Shown here: positions 1-6,964 of the stretch, one piece after another
How the letters are laid out: each line of letters opens with the position of its first letter
How positions within the stretch are numbered: the stretch's first letter is position 1
Assembly (NCBI GenBank): GCA_025455945.1
Contig: JALOLN010000084.1
Coordinates: 1 to 12,149 of the forward strand
DNA from: Actinomycetes bacterium
Lineage (GTDB): Bacteria; Actinomycetota; Actinomycetes; Prado026
DNA: 12,149 bases
Reading direction: 5' to 3'
Notes under the pieces: model-generated
Told to the model about the DNA's origin: nothing
The model's database searches: none
Seen by the model: only the letters and a program-made list of their open reading frames with translations
Made by a program: the position numbers and the translations under genes

Positions 1-967
1 GGACCGACCAGAGCACCTCGAACATCGGCACCAGCTCCGGCCCGAACGGCGGGTCGACGTCGACCACCTCGTGCCCGAGGTCGGCGAGCAGCTGCGAGGA
101 CTCCTCGAAGGCCGCGACGCACTCGGGATGGACCTCGGTCGAGGCGATCACCGGGGTGCGGTAGCGGCCGATACGCAGCCGGCCCGGGTCCCGCGTGGCG
201 TGGTCGAGGAAGGTCTCACCCGGCGGCAGCGGCAGGGCGACGTAGGGGTCGCCGGGGAAGGGGCCCGCCATGACGTCGAGCAGCGCGGCCGCGTCCGCGA
301 CGGTGCGGGCGAGGGGGCCGTTGGTGACCAGGTCGCCGACCGGGTCGCGCAGCGGGCCGTTGCTGATCCGGCCGCGGCTGGGCTTGATGCCGACCAGCCC
401 ACAGACGCTGGCCGGGATGCGCACCGAGCCGCCACCGTCGCTGCCGTGGGCGACCGGCGCCAGCCCGCCGGCCACGGCCGCCGCGGCCCCGCCGCTGGAG
501 CCGCCCGCGGACCGGGAGCGGTCCCACGGCGTCCGGGCCGGGGGGGCCACCGCGTTCTCGGTGTAGCAGGGCAGGCCGAACTCCGGGGTGTTCGTCTTGC
601 CGGTGAACGCCAACGACCCGGCCCGTAGGGCCTGGACGACGTTGTCGTCGCCGAACGGCACGAGGTCGTAGGTGAGCGAGCCGAGGGTGCAGCGGACCCC
701 GGCAACGAAGTTGAGGTCCTTCACCGGGACCGGGAGCCCGTGCAGCACGGGCAGGTCCGCCGGGTCGTCGGCCCGGCGCACCGCGTCCTCCGCGGCCCGG
801 GCCTGCTCGAGGGCCAGCTCGGGCGTGACGGTGATGAACGCGCCGAGGTCGTCCGCGAGTCGGTCGATGCGGGCCAGGTAGTGCTCCGCCAGCTCGACCG
901 GCGACACCTCCCGACGGCGGACGGCGGCGGCCTGCTCCAGGGCGGTGAGGTCGTGCAGCTCGCTCAT
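1..967 (-). CDS. Amidase signature family hydrolase (3' end outside window)
   Basis: Seen: an open minus-strand frame of 322 codons that starts at ATG 967 and runs off the left edge, so roughly the last third of a usual 450-490 residue protein is missing. It carries the amidase-signature Ser-cisSer-Lys triad: Lys83 in PVKDL, cis-Ser157 in AGGSSGG and nucleophile Ser181 in GSDGGGSVRIP. The Ser157-Ser181 spacing of 24 matches FAAH and malonamidase as I recall them. The usual GSDTGGS has Gly for Thr here, a common variant. No signal peptide or membrane segment is visible, so it is probably cytoplasmic. The family hydrolyses amides (GatA, acetamidase, 6-aminohexanoate hydrolase and others); the substrate cannot be told. 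No gatC or gatB is adjacent, so GatA is less likely. It diverges from the crotonase gene. The start is supported by TAGGGT (980-975), which places transcription one base before the ATG. Confidence 0.93.
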   Translation of the reverse strand, partial: MSELHDLTALEQAAAVRRREVSPVELAEHYLARIDRLADDLGAFITVTPELALEQARAAEDAVRRADDPADLPVLHGLPVPVKDLNFVAGVRCTLGSLTYDLVPFGDDNVVQALRAGSLAFTGKTNTPEFGLPCYTENAVAPPARTPWDRSRSAGGSSGGAAAAVAGGLAPVAHGSDGGGSVRIPASVCGLVGIKPSRGRISNGPLRDPVGDLVTNGPLARTVADAAALLDVMAGPFPGDPYVALPLPPGETFLDHATRDPGRLRIGRYRTPVIASTEVHPECVAAFEESSQLLADLGHEVVDVDPPFGPELVPMFEVLWSV

Positions 968-974
968 GGGCCGC

Positions 975-980
975 ACCCTA
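975..980 (-). promoter_or_regulatory. -10 element TAGGGT of the amidase gene
   Basis: On the minus strand TAGGGT fits the actinobacterial TANNNT -10 consensus. Its last T (975) predicts transcription from 968, one base before ATG 967, so the mRNA would be almost leaderless. No convincing -35 box is visible. Confidence 0.6.
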
Positions 981-1018
981 CGAGTCCCCCACCTCGCCGG
1001 GGGCGGCGACGCGCCTCG

Positions 1019-1024
1019 TAGCCT
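1019..1024 (+). promoter_or_regulatory. -10 element TAGCCT of the crotonase gene
   Basis: TAGCCT fits TANNNT. Its last T (1024) predicts a transcription start exactly at A1031 of the ATG, so the mRNA would be leaderless. There is no Shine-Dalgarno sequence in front of the ATG and no clear -35 box. It lies in the 63-bp divergent gap shared with the amidase promoter. Confidence 0.6.
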
Positions 1025-1030
1025 GAGCCC

Positions 1031-1864
1031 ATGGCCTACCGCTGCTTCGACGTCGACGTCCAGGACAAGGTCGCGCAGGTTCGGCTGTCCCGGCCGGACG
1101 AGCTCAACTCCATGGTCCCCGAGTTCTGGCGCGAGCTGCCCGAGATCGTCCAGGGGCTCAGCGACAGCGGGGAGGTGCGCGCCGTCGTCCTCTCCTCGAC
1201 CGGCAAGCACTTCAGCGCCGGCATGGACCTGTCGGTCTTCACCGGGGGCGCGCTCGCCGACCAGGGCGAGCCGGGTCGGGCGGGCGCCAACCTCTCGATC
1301 CTCGTGCGCCGCCTGCAGGACGCCCTCACCACCCTGGAGCAGGTCCGGATGCCGGTGCTGGCCGCCGTCCAGGGCGGCTGCATCGGCGGTGCGGTGGACC
1401 TGGTGACGGCGTGCGACATGCGCTACGCCACCCAGGACGCCTTCTTCGTCGTCCAGGAGACGAACATCGGCATGACCGCGGACGTCGGCACCCTGCAGCG
1501 GCTGCCCAAGATCATCCCGGACGGCGTGGCCCGGGAGCTGGTCTACACGGGTCGGCGGATGCCAGCCGCCCGGGCGTACGAGGTCGGCCTGGTCAACGAG
1601 GTCTTCCCCGACCACGAGGCGCTGCTCGCCGGCGTCACCGCGATCGCCGCGGAGATCGCCGCCCACAGCCCGCTGGCGGTCTGGGGCTGCAAGGAAATGC
1701 TCGTGCACGCCCGCGACCACGCGGTGGTGGACGGCCTGGCCCACGTGGCAGCCTGGCAGTCCGGCGCGTTCAAGCCGGCCGACCTCATGGAGTCGTTCGC
1801 GGCGAAGGCGGAGAAGCGGCCGCCGCAGTACCAGGACCTGCCGCCCGCGCCGACGCGGCTGTGA
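1031..1864 (+). CDS. Crotonase, probable delta(3,5)-delta(2,4)-dienoyl-CoA isomerase
   Basis: The 277-residue protein has the crotonase fold throughout: HFSAGMDLS (60-68) and GGCIGGAVDL (115-124), which form the CoA/oxyanion-hole region. It matches ECH1-type dienoyl-CoA isomerases rather than plain enoyl-CoA hydratases. The three acidic residues used by the rat enzyme (Asp176, Glu196, Asp204, from memory) are kept at the same spacing of 20 and 28: Asp123 in AVDL, Glu143 in VQETN and Asp151 in TADVGTLQRLPK. Inferred role: moving double bonds of 3,5-dienoyl-CoA during beta-oxidation of unsaturated fatty acids in the cytoplasm. The ATG at 1031 is supported by the leaderless-type promoter. The gene ends 42 bp before the peptidase gene, which has its own promoter. 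Some uncertainty remains because crotonase paralogues differ in substrate. Confidence 0.92.
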   Translation: MAYRCFDVDVQDKVAQVRLSRPDELNSMVPEFWRELPEIVQGLSDSGEVRAVVLSSTGKHFSAGMDLSVFTGGALADQGEPGRAGANLSILVRRLQDALTTLEQVRMPVLAAVQGGCIGGAVDLVTACDMRYATQDAFFVVQETNIGMTADVGTLQRLPKIIPDGVARELVYTGRRMPAARAYEVGLVNEVFPDHEALLAGVTAIAAEIAAHSPLAVWGCKEMLVHARDHAVVDGLAHVAAWQSGAFKPADLMESFAAKAEKRPPQYQDLPPAPTRL

Positions 1865-1890
1865 TCCACGGCTGGCCGGACCGCCCCGCA

Positions 1891-1896
1891 TAGGGT
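1891..1896 (+). promoter_or_regulatory. -10 element TAGGGT of the prolyl oligopeptidase gene
   Basis: TAGGGT fits TANNNT and predicts transcription from about 1903, four bases before ATG 1907. It overlaps an in-frame GTG at 1895, which argues against that GTG as the start codon. Confidence 0.55.
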
Positions 1897-1906
1897 GGGC
1901 CCCGCC

Positions 1907-3994
1907 ATGAGCCGTCGACCCTCCCCGCCAGCCCGTCGTCTCGACCTCGTCGAGGACCTCCACGGCCACCGGGTCGCCGACCCGTACCGCTGGCTCGAGG
2001 ACGCCGAGGCCCCGGAGACCGCCGAGTGGTCCGCCGCGCAGGACCAGCTGTTCGTCGCCGAGCGCGACACCTGGCCGGGCCGGGACCGGCTCCGGGCCCG
2101 CATCCGCGAGCTGCTCGGCGCCGGTGTGGTGTCGGCGCCGGTGTGGCGCGGTGAGCGGCAGTTCTTCATGCGGCGCACCGCCGAGCAGGAGCACGCGGTG
2201 CTGCTCACCGTCGACCCCGACGGCACGGAGCGGGTCCTCGTCGACCCGATGGCGCTCGACCCCGAGGGGCTGACGACGCTCGACGCCTGGCAGCCGTCGA
2301 AGGAGGGCCACCTGCTGGCCTACCAGCTCTCCGAGGGCGGCACCGAGGAGTCCGTCGTCCGGGTCATGGACGTGGTCACCGGCGGCGAGGTCGACGGCCC
2401 CATCGACCGGGCCCGGTACTCCCCCATCGCGTGGCTGCCCGGTGGGGCGGCGTTCTACTACGTGCGCCGGCTGGCTCCGGACCTCGTCCCGGCCGGCGAG
2501 GAGCAGTTCCACCGCCGGGTCTGGCTGCACCGGCTGGGCACCGACCCCGCCGACGACGTCCTGGTGTTCGGGGAGGGCCGCAAGCCCACCGAGTACTACG
2601 GGGTCGGGGTCTCCCGCGACGGGCGCTGGCTGCAGGTGTCGGCGGCCGAGGGCACCGCGCCGCGCAACGACCTGTGGGTCGCCGACCTGACGGCGTCCCC
2701 GCCCGAGGCCCCCGACCTGCGTCCGGTGCAGGTCGACGTCGACGCGCAGACCGGGCTGGAGTTCGGCCGGGACGGTCGGCTGTACGTGTACACCGACCGG
2801 GACGCCCCCCGCGGCCGGCTGGCGGTGACCGGTCCCGAGCAGCCGGAGTACGAGCACTGGCAGGACCTCGTGCCCGAGGACCCGGTCGCCGTCCTCGACG
2901 GCTTCGCCCTGCTCGACGGTGCCGAGCTGACCCGGCCGGTGCTGGTCGCGTCGTGGACCCGGCACGCGGTCTCGGAGCTCACGGTCCACGACCTGGCGAC
3001 CGGCGAGCGGCTCGGCGAGGTCCCGCTGCCCGGCCTGGGGTCGGTGGGCGGTGTCACCGAGCGGCCCGAGGGCGGGCACGAGGCGTGGTTCGGCTACACC
3101 GACCACACCACGCCCTCGACCGTGCAGCACTACGACGCGCGCACCGGCACGACGACGGTGTGGGCCACCGCGCCGGGCAGCGTGGCGGTCCCGGCCGTGC
3201 ACGCCCGGCAGGTCACCTACACCTCGGCCGACGGAACGCCGGTGCGGATGTTCGTGCTCTCCTCCGCCGAGTCACCGGACAGCGCCCGGCCGACGATCCT
3301 CTACGGCTACGGCGGTTTCGGGCTGCCGCTCAGCCCCGCCTTCTCGGCGACGGTCCTGGCCTGGGTCGAGGCCGGCGGCGTCTACGCGATCGCGAACCTG
3401 CGTGGCGGCGGCGAAGAGGGCGAGGAGTGGCACCGGGCCGGCATGCTGGGCAACAAGCAGAACGTCTTCGACGACTTCCACGCCGCCGCCGAGTGGCTGG
3501 TCGACGCGGGCTGGACGACGACCGACCGGCTGGCGATCTCCGGCGGGTCCAACGGCGGGCTGCTCGTCGGCGCCGCGCTCGTGCAGCGACCCGACCTGTA
3601 CGCCGCGGTGGTCTGCAGCGCCCCCCTGCTCGACATGGTGCGCTTCGAGCGGTTCAGCCTGGGCGCCACCTGGAAGGTCGAGTACGGCACGGCGGAGGAC
3701 CCCGAGCAGCTCGGCTGGCTGCTGTCCTACTCCCCCTACCACCACGTGGCCGAGGGCGTCGCCTACCCGGCCGTGCTCTTCACGGTCTTCGACCACGACA
3801 CGAGGGTCGACCCGATGCACGCCCGCAAGATGTGCGCCGCCCTGCAGCACGCGACGTCGTCGCCACGGCCGGTGCTGCTGCGCCGCGAGGCCGACGCCGG
3901 TCACGGCGCCCGCGCGGTCAGCAGGTCCGTCGACCTGTCCGCGGACACCCTGGCGTTCACCGCGGCGTGGACCGGCCTCGACCTCGGCGCCTGA
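1907..3994 (+). CDS. Prolyl oligopeptidase (peptidase family S9A)
   Basis: This 695-residue protein begins with the typical DPYRWLED motif, continues through a beta-propeller (about residues 60-400), and ends in an alpha/beta-hydrolase domain (about 420-695). The catalytic triad is Ser548 in GGSNGG, Asp631 in DHDTRV and His666 in DAGHGA. Trp589, 41 residues after the Ser as in porcine POP (Ser554/Trp595), and Arg633, two after the Asp as in POP (Arg643), are the residues that bind substrate proline. This favours a proline-specific enzyme over oligopeptidase B. No signal peptide is seen, so it probably trims short peptides in the cytoplasm. I chose ATG 1907 rather than the in-frame GTG 1895 because the GTG lies inside the -10 box and would add only MGPA. 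The gene ends 26 bp before the MscS gene. Confidence 0.95.
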   Translation: MSRRPSPPARRLDLVEDLHGHRVADPYRWLEDAEAPETAEWSAAQDQLFVAERDTWPGRDRLRARIRELLGAGVVSAPVWRGERQFFMRRTAEQEHAVLLTVDPDGTERVLVDPMALDPEGLTTLDAWQPSKEGHLLAYQLSEGGTEESVVRVMDVVTGGEVDGPIDRARYSPIAWLPGGAAFYYVRRLAPDLVPAGEEQFHRRVWLHRLGTDPADDVLVFGEGRKPTEYYGVGVSRDGRWLQVSAAEGTAPRNDLWVADLTASPPEAPDLRPVQVDVDAQTGLEFGRDGRLYVYTDRDAPRGRLAVTGPEQPEYEHWQDLVPEDPVAVLDGFALLDGAELTRPVLVASWTRHAVSELTVHDLATGERLGEVPLPGLGSVGGVTERPEGGHEAWFGYTDHTTPSTVQHYDARTGTTTVWATAPGSVAVPAVHARQVTYTSADGTPVRMFVLSSAESPDSARPTILYGYGGFGLPLSPAFSATVLAWVEAGGVYAIANLRGGGEEGEEWHRAGMLGNKQNVFDDFHAAAEWLVDAGWTTTDRLAISGGSNGGLLVGAALVQRPDLYAAVVCSAPLLDMVRFERFSLGATWKVEYGTAEDPEQLGWLLSYSPYHHVAEGVAYPAVLFTVFDHDTRVDPMHARKMCAALQHATSSPRPVLLRREADAGHGARAVSRSVDLSADTLAFTAAWTGLDLGA

Positions 3995-4008
3995 CGGCGT
4001 CCGCTGGC

Positions 4009-4014
4009 TAGGCT
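4009..4014 (+). promoter_or_regulatory. -10 element TAGGCT of the mscS-type gene
   Basis: TAGGCT fits TANNNT. Its last T (4014) predicts transcription exactly at G4021 of the GTG start codon, the same spacing as at the crotonase and ettA genes. No Shine-Dalgarno or -35 sequence is evident. It could drive the whole mscS-to-aglA cluster. Confidence 0.58.
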
Positions 4015-4020
4015 CGCTCC

Positions 4021-4947
4021 GTGCTGTCGCTCGCCTCCGCCACTCCGGCGCCCACCTCCGGTGAGGGCACGGCCGCGGGGGACTCGGTGCTGGACTGGCT
4101 GCTCGGCGTCCCGCTGTACGTCGCCCTCGTCCTCGTGGTGGCGTTCGTGCTGCGCTGGGCCACGCACCGGCTGATCGGCCGCGGGGTACGCGCCCTGACG
4201 GACAACTCGTTCGCCCGCACGCTGGCCCGGCAGCGGATCCTGCGGGGGGACTCCGACGCCGACCAGGCGCTCGAGCGCAGCCGGCTGCGCGCCGACACGG
4301 TCGCCGGACTGCTGCGCAGCATCGCCTCGTTCGTCGTCCTCGGCGGTGCGGCCGTGGTGATCCTCGCCCGGCTCGGCGTCGCCGTGGCACCCCTGATCGC
4401 CAGCGCCGGCGTCGTCGGCATCGCGATCGGCTTCGGCGCCCAGAGCCTGGTGAAGGACTTCATCACCGGGATCTTCATGATCCTCGAGGACCAGTACGGC
4501 GTCGGGGACGTCGTCGACGTCGGTGACGCCGTCGGCACCGTCGAGGACGTCGGCCTGCGGGTGACCCGGCTGCGCGACGCCAACGGCGTCGTCTGGTACG
4601 TGCCCAACGGCTCGATCACGGCGGTCGGGAACCGCAGCCAGGGGTTCGGCGTGGCCACGGTCGACATCCCGGTGCCGTACACCGAGGACCTCGAACGGGT
4701 CACCGCCGTGCTCCGGACCACCGCCGAGGAGCTCACGCACGACGAGCGCTGGGCGGCGGTCGTGCTCGACGAGCAGCCCACCGTCGCGGTCGAGTCGATG
4801 ACGGCGGCGGCCGTGACGGTGCGGGCGCTGGTGCGCACGGCACCCGGGGAGAACCTCGCCGTGGCCCGCGAGCTGCGCGTGCGTGCCGTGGCCGCGTTCG
4901 AGCGGGCCGGGATCGCCAGCCCGTCCGCCCCGACCGCCTCGGGGTGA
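4021..4947 (+). CDS. MscS-family mechanosensitive ion channel
   Basis: This is a 308-residue inner-membrane protein. Predicted helices lie at about 27-46, 95-118 and 121-156. The third is the pore-lining TM3 type, rich in Gly and Ala (GVVGIAIGFGAQSLVKDF, 130-147). The soluble beta domain follows (GVGDVVDVGDAVGTVEDVG, 160-178, and VWYVPNGSI, 191-199), as in E. coli MscS. The family opens a non-selective pore when membrane tension rises, releasing solutes on osmotic downshock. The length is close to that of E. coli MscS, with a short N-terminal extension. The GTG start at 4021 is supported by the leaderless-type promoter; the next gene begins just after the stop. Confidence 0.93.
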   Translation: MLSLASATPAPTSGEGTAAGDSVLDWLLGVPLYVALVLVVAFVLRWATHRLIGRGVRALTDNSFARTLARQRILRGDSDADQALERSRLRADTVAGLLRSIASFVVLGGAAVVILARLGVAVAPLIASAGVVGIAIGFGAQSLVKDFITGIFMILEDQYGVGDVVDVGDAVGTVEDVGLRVTRLRDANGVVWYVPNGSITAVGNRSQGFGVATVDIPVPYTEDLERVTAVLRTTAEELTHDERWAAVVLDEQPTVAVESMTAAAVTVRALVRTAPGENLAVARELRVRAVAAFERAGIASPSAPTASG

Positions 4948-4991
4948 CCCCCGAGGTGCGCCCGTCGGTCCCGGACGGGAGACTGCAGGAC

Positions 4992-6530
4992 ATGTCCGCG
5001 CTGGTCCTCGTCACCGGCGCCAGCGGCTACGTCGGCGGGCGGCTGGTGCCCGAGCTGCTCGCGGCCGGCTACCGGGTGCGCGTGCTGTCCCGCTCCGCCG
5101 ACCGCCTGCGTGGCCTGCCCTGGTCGGACCGCGTGGAAGTGGCGGTCGGTGACGTCGCCGACCCGGCTGCTGCCGCCGCCGCCCTCGAGGGTGTCGCGGT
5201 GGCCTACTACCTCGTCCACGCCCTCGGCGACACGGCGTTCGAGCACCGCGACCGCGATGCCGCCCGGGTCTTCGGTGCCGCGGCGGCAGCGGCAGGCGTG
5301 GGCCGCATCGTCTACCTCGGCGGGCTGTCACCCGCGGGCGGCATGCTGTCGCCGCACCTGCGCTCCCGGGCGGAGGTCGGCGAGATCCTGCTCGCCTCGG
5401 GGGTGCCGACCGCCGTGCTGCGGGCGGCGGTCATCCTCGGCAGTGGGTCCGCCTCCTTCGAGATGCTGCGCTACCTCACCGAGCGGCTGCCGGTGATGGT
5501 CACGCCCACCTGGGTGCGCTCCCGGATCCAGCCGATCGCCATCCGCGACGTGCTGCGGTACCTCGTCGGCAGCGCCACCCTGCCGCCCGACGTCAACCGC
5601 GCCTTCGACATCGGTGGCCCCGACGTCCTCACCTACGCGGAGATGATGCAGCGGTACGCGCAGGTGGCCCGGCTGCCGCGGCGGCTCATCCTGCCGGTGC
5701 CGCGGCTCTCCCCGTGGCTGGCGGCCCACTGGGTGGGTGTGGTGACCCCGGTCCCCAGCGGGATCGCCCGCCCGCTGGTCGAGTCGCTGCGCAACGAGGT
5801 GGTGTGCCACGAGCACGACCTCGACCGCTACGTCCCACCGCCGCCGGAGGGGCTGCTCGGGTTCGACCGCGCGGTGGCGCTGGCGCTGCAGCGGGTCAAG
5901 GAGGCGGACGTGGTCACCCGGTGGTCCAACGCCTCGGTCCCGGGTGCCCCCAGCGACCCCCTGCCGAGCGACCCCGAGTGGGCCGGCGGGTCGCTCTACC
6001 TCGACACTCGCGAGCGGGTCGTCGCGGCGTCCCCCGCCGCGGTGTGGCGGGTCATCGAGGGCATCGGCGGCGACCGCGGCTGGTACTCCTTCCCGCTGGC
6101 CTGGGCGGCGCGGGGCTGGCTGGACCGCGCGGTCGGCGGGGTCGGGCTGCGCCGCGGGCGCCGCGACCCCGACCACCTGCGCGTCGGCGAGTCACTGGAC
6201 TTCTGGCGCGTCGAGGAGCTGCTGCCCGGTGAGTTGCTGCGGCTGCGGGCCGAGATGCGGCTGCCCGGTCTGGCCTGGCTCGAGCTGGGGGTGCGCACCG
6301 ACCCCACGACGTACCACCAGCGGGCGGTGTTCCACCCGCACGGGCTGGCCGGCCAGCTCTACTGGTGGTCCATTGCGCCGTTCCACGGCATCGTCTTCGG
6401 CAGCATGGTGCGCCGCATCGCCCGGACGGCGGAGCGGCTGGACCGGGAGGGCGGGGCCGCGCAGCCCCTGGTGGGGCTGGCCGCACACCGTGCTGGGGAC
6501 GCGGAGGGTCTGCCAGGATTCGTCGCGTGA
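4992..6530 (+). CDS. YbjT-like NAD(P)-binding (NmrA/SDR-type) protein with C-terminal DUF2867 domain
   Basis: From ATG 4992 the protein has 512 residues. The N-terminal half is an atypical short-chain-dehydrogenase Rossmann domain with dinucleotide-binding motif TGASGYVG (8-15). The C-terminal part from about residue 330 is a DUF2867/START-like domain (DRGWYSFPLAW..., WRVEELLPGELL, FHPHGLAGQLYWW). The order and many motifs (VRSRIQPIAI, FEMLRYL) match E. coli YbjT as I remember it. The role of this family is unknown; it is predicted to bind NAD(P). An in-frame GTG at 4944 overlaps the mscS stop (GTGA) and would add 16 residues, but homologues start near the Rossmann motif, so I prefer 4992. 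The stop overlaps the glbO start in GTGA, suggesting translational coupling. Confidence 0.9.
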   Translation: MSALVLVTGASGYVGGRLVPELLAAGYRVRVLSRSADRLRGLPWSDRVEVAVGDVADPAAAAAALEGVAVAYYLVHALGDTAFEHRDRDAARVFGAAAAAAGVGRIVYLGGLSPAGGMLSPHLRSRAEVGEILLASGVPTAVLRAAVILGSGSASFEMLRYLTERLPVMVTPTWVRSRIQPIAIRDVLRYLVGSATLPPDVNRAFDIGGPDVLTYAEMMQRYAQVARLPRRLILPVPRLSPWLAAHWVGVVTPVPSGIARPLVESLRNEVVCHEHDLDRYVPPPPEGLLGFDRAVALALQRVKEADVVTRWSNASVPGAPSDPLPSDPEWAGGSLYLDTRERVVAASPAAVWRVIEGIGGDRGWYSFPLAWAARGWLDRAVGGVGLRRGRRDPDHLRVGESLDFWRVEELLPGELLRLRAEMRLPGLAWLELGVRTDPTTYHQRAVFHPHGLAGQLYWWSIAPFHGIVFGSMVRRIARTAERLDREGGAAQPLVGLAAHRAGDAEGLPGFVA

Positions 6531-6964
6531 GCGACGGTTCCCGCGACGTCCCCGCCGAGCCCCCGGCACCCACGACGCCGTACGAGGCGATGGGTGGCCA
6601 CGAGACGTTCCGCCGGCTGGTGCACCGCTTCTACCAGGGCGTGGCGACCGACCCGGTGCTGCGCCCGATGTACCCGGAGGCGGACCTGGGACCGGCCGAG
6701 GAGCGGCTGCTCATGTTCCTCGAGCAGTACTGGGGCGGGCCCCGCACCTACTCGGACCTGCGCGGGCACCCCCGGCTGCGGCTGCGCCACGCGCCGTTCC
6801 CGGTGGGGCCGGTGGCCCGTGACCGCTGGCTCGCGCACATGCGCGTGGGGGTCGACGAGCTGGGGCTGCCCCCGGACCTCGAGCGGCAGCTGTGGGACTA
6901 CCTGGTCATGGCCGCCGACAGCATGGTGAACACCTTCGACGAGCCGACAGGGACGAGCACATGA
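6527..6964 (+). CDS. glbO: Group II truncated haemoglobin (trHbO)
   Basis: This 145-residue 2-over-2 globin is very similar to M. tuberculosis GlbO. It shares FLEQYWGGPRTYS and RGHPRLRLRHAPF. Key haem-pocket residues are TyrB10 (Tyr36), TyrCD1 (Tyr49), proximal HisF8 (His88) and TrpG8 (Trp101). All three spacings (13, 39, 13) equal those of the mycobacterial protein (Tyr23, Tyr36, His75, Trp88, from memory). It binds haem and O2 in the cytoplasm; proposed roles are oxygen delivery or peroxide/NO chemistry. The GTG start at 6527 overlaps the previous stop by GTGA. A weak -10-like CAGGAT (6514-6519) would also allow an internal leaderless transcript. The 3' end overlaps aglA by ATGA. As I recall, the M. 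tuberculosis genes are adjacent too (Rv2470-Rv2471). Confidence 0.95.
   Translation: MSDGSRDVPAEPPAPTTPYEAMGGHETFRRLVHRFYQGVATDPVLRPMYPEADLGPAEERLLMFLEQYWGGPRTYSDLRGHPRLRLRHAPFPVGPVARDRWLAHMRVGVDELGLPPDLERQLWDYLVMAADSMVNTFDEPTGTST
6949..6953 (+). promoter_or_regulatory. Shine-Dalgarno AGGGA of aglA
   Basis: AGGGA lies seven bases before ATG 6961, within the end of glbO. It fixes the aglA start at 6961 and fits reinitiation after glbO. It is the clearest ribosome binding site in the window; several other genes have none. Confidence 0.65.

Noticed and set aside
2431..4011. Long plus-strand frame overlapping the prolyl oligopeptidase gene
   Set aside because: Same strand but a different frame, low-complexity Arg/Ala translation; the S9A frame has the complete catalytic set.
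4944..4991. GTG 4944 as start of the YbjT-like gene
   Set aside because: It gives an attractive GTGA overlap with mscS, but the 16 extra residues have no family match and the Rossmann motif sits at the normal distance from ATG 4992. Not fully excluded.
4008..5246. A 412-codon minus-strand open frame opposite mscS and the YbjT-like gene
   Set aside because: Ser/Thr/Arg-rich translation without motifs, opposite two well-supported genes.
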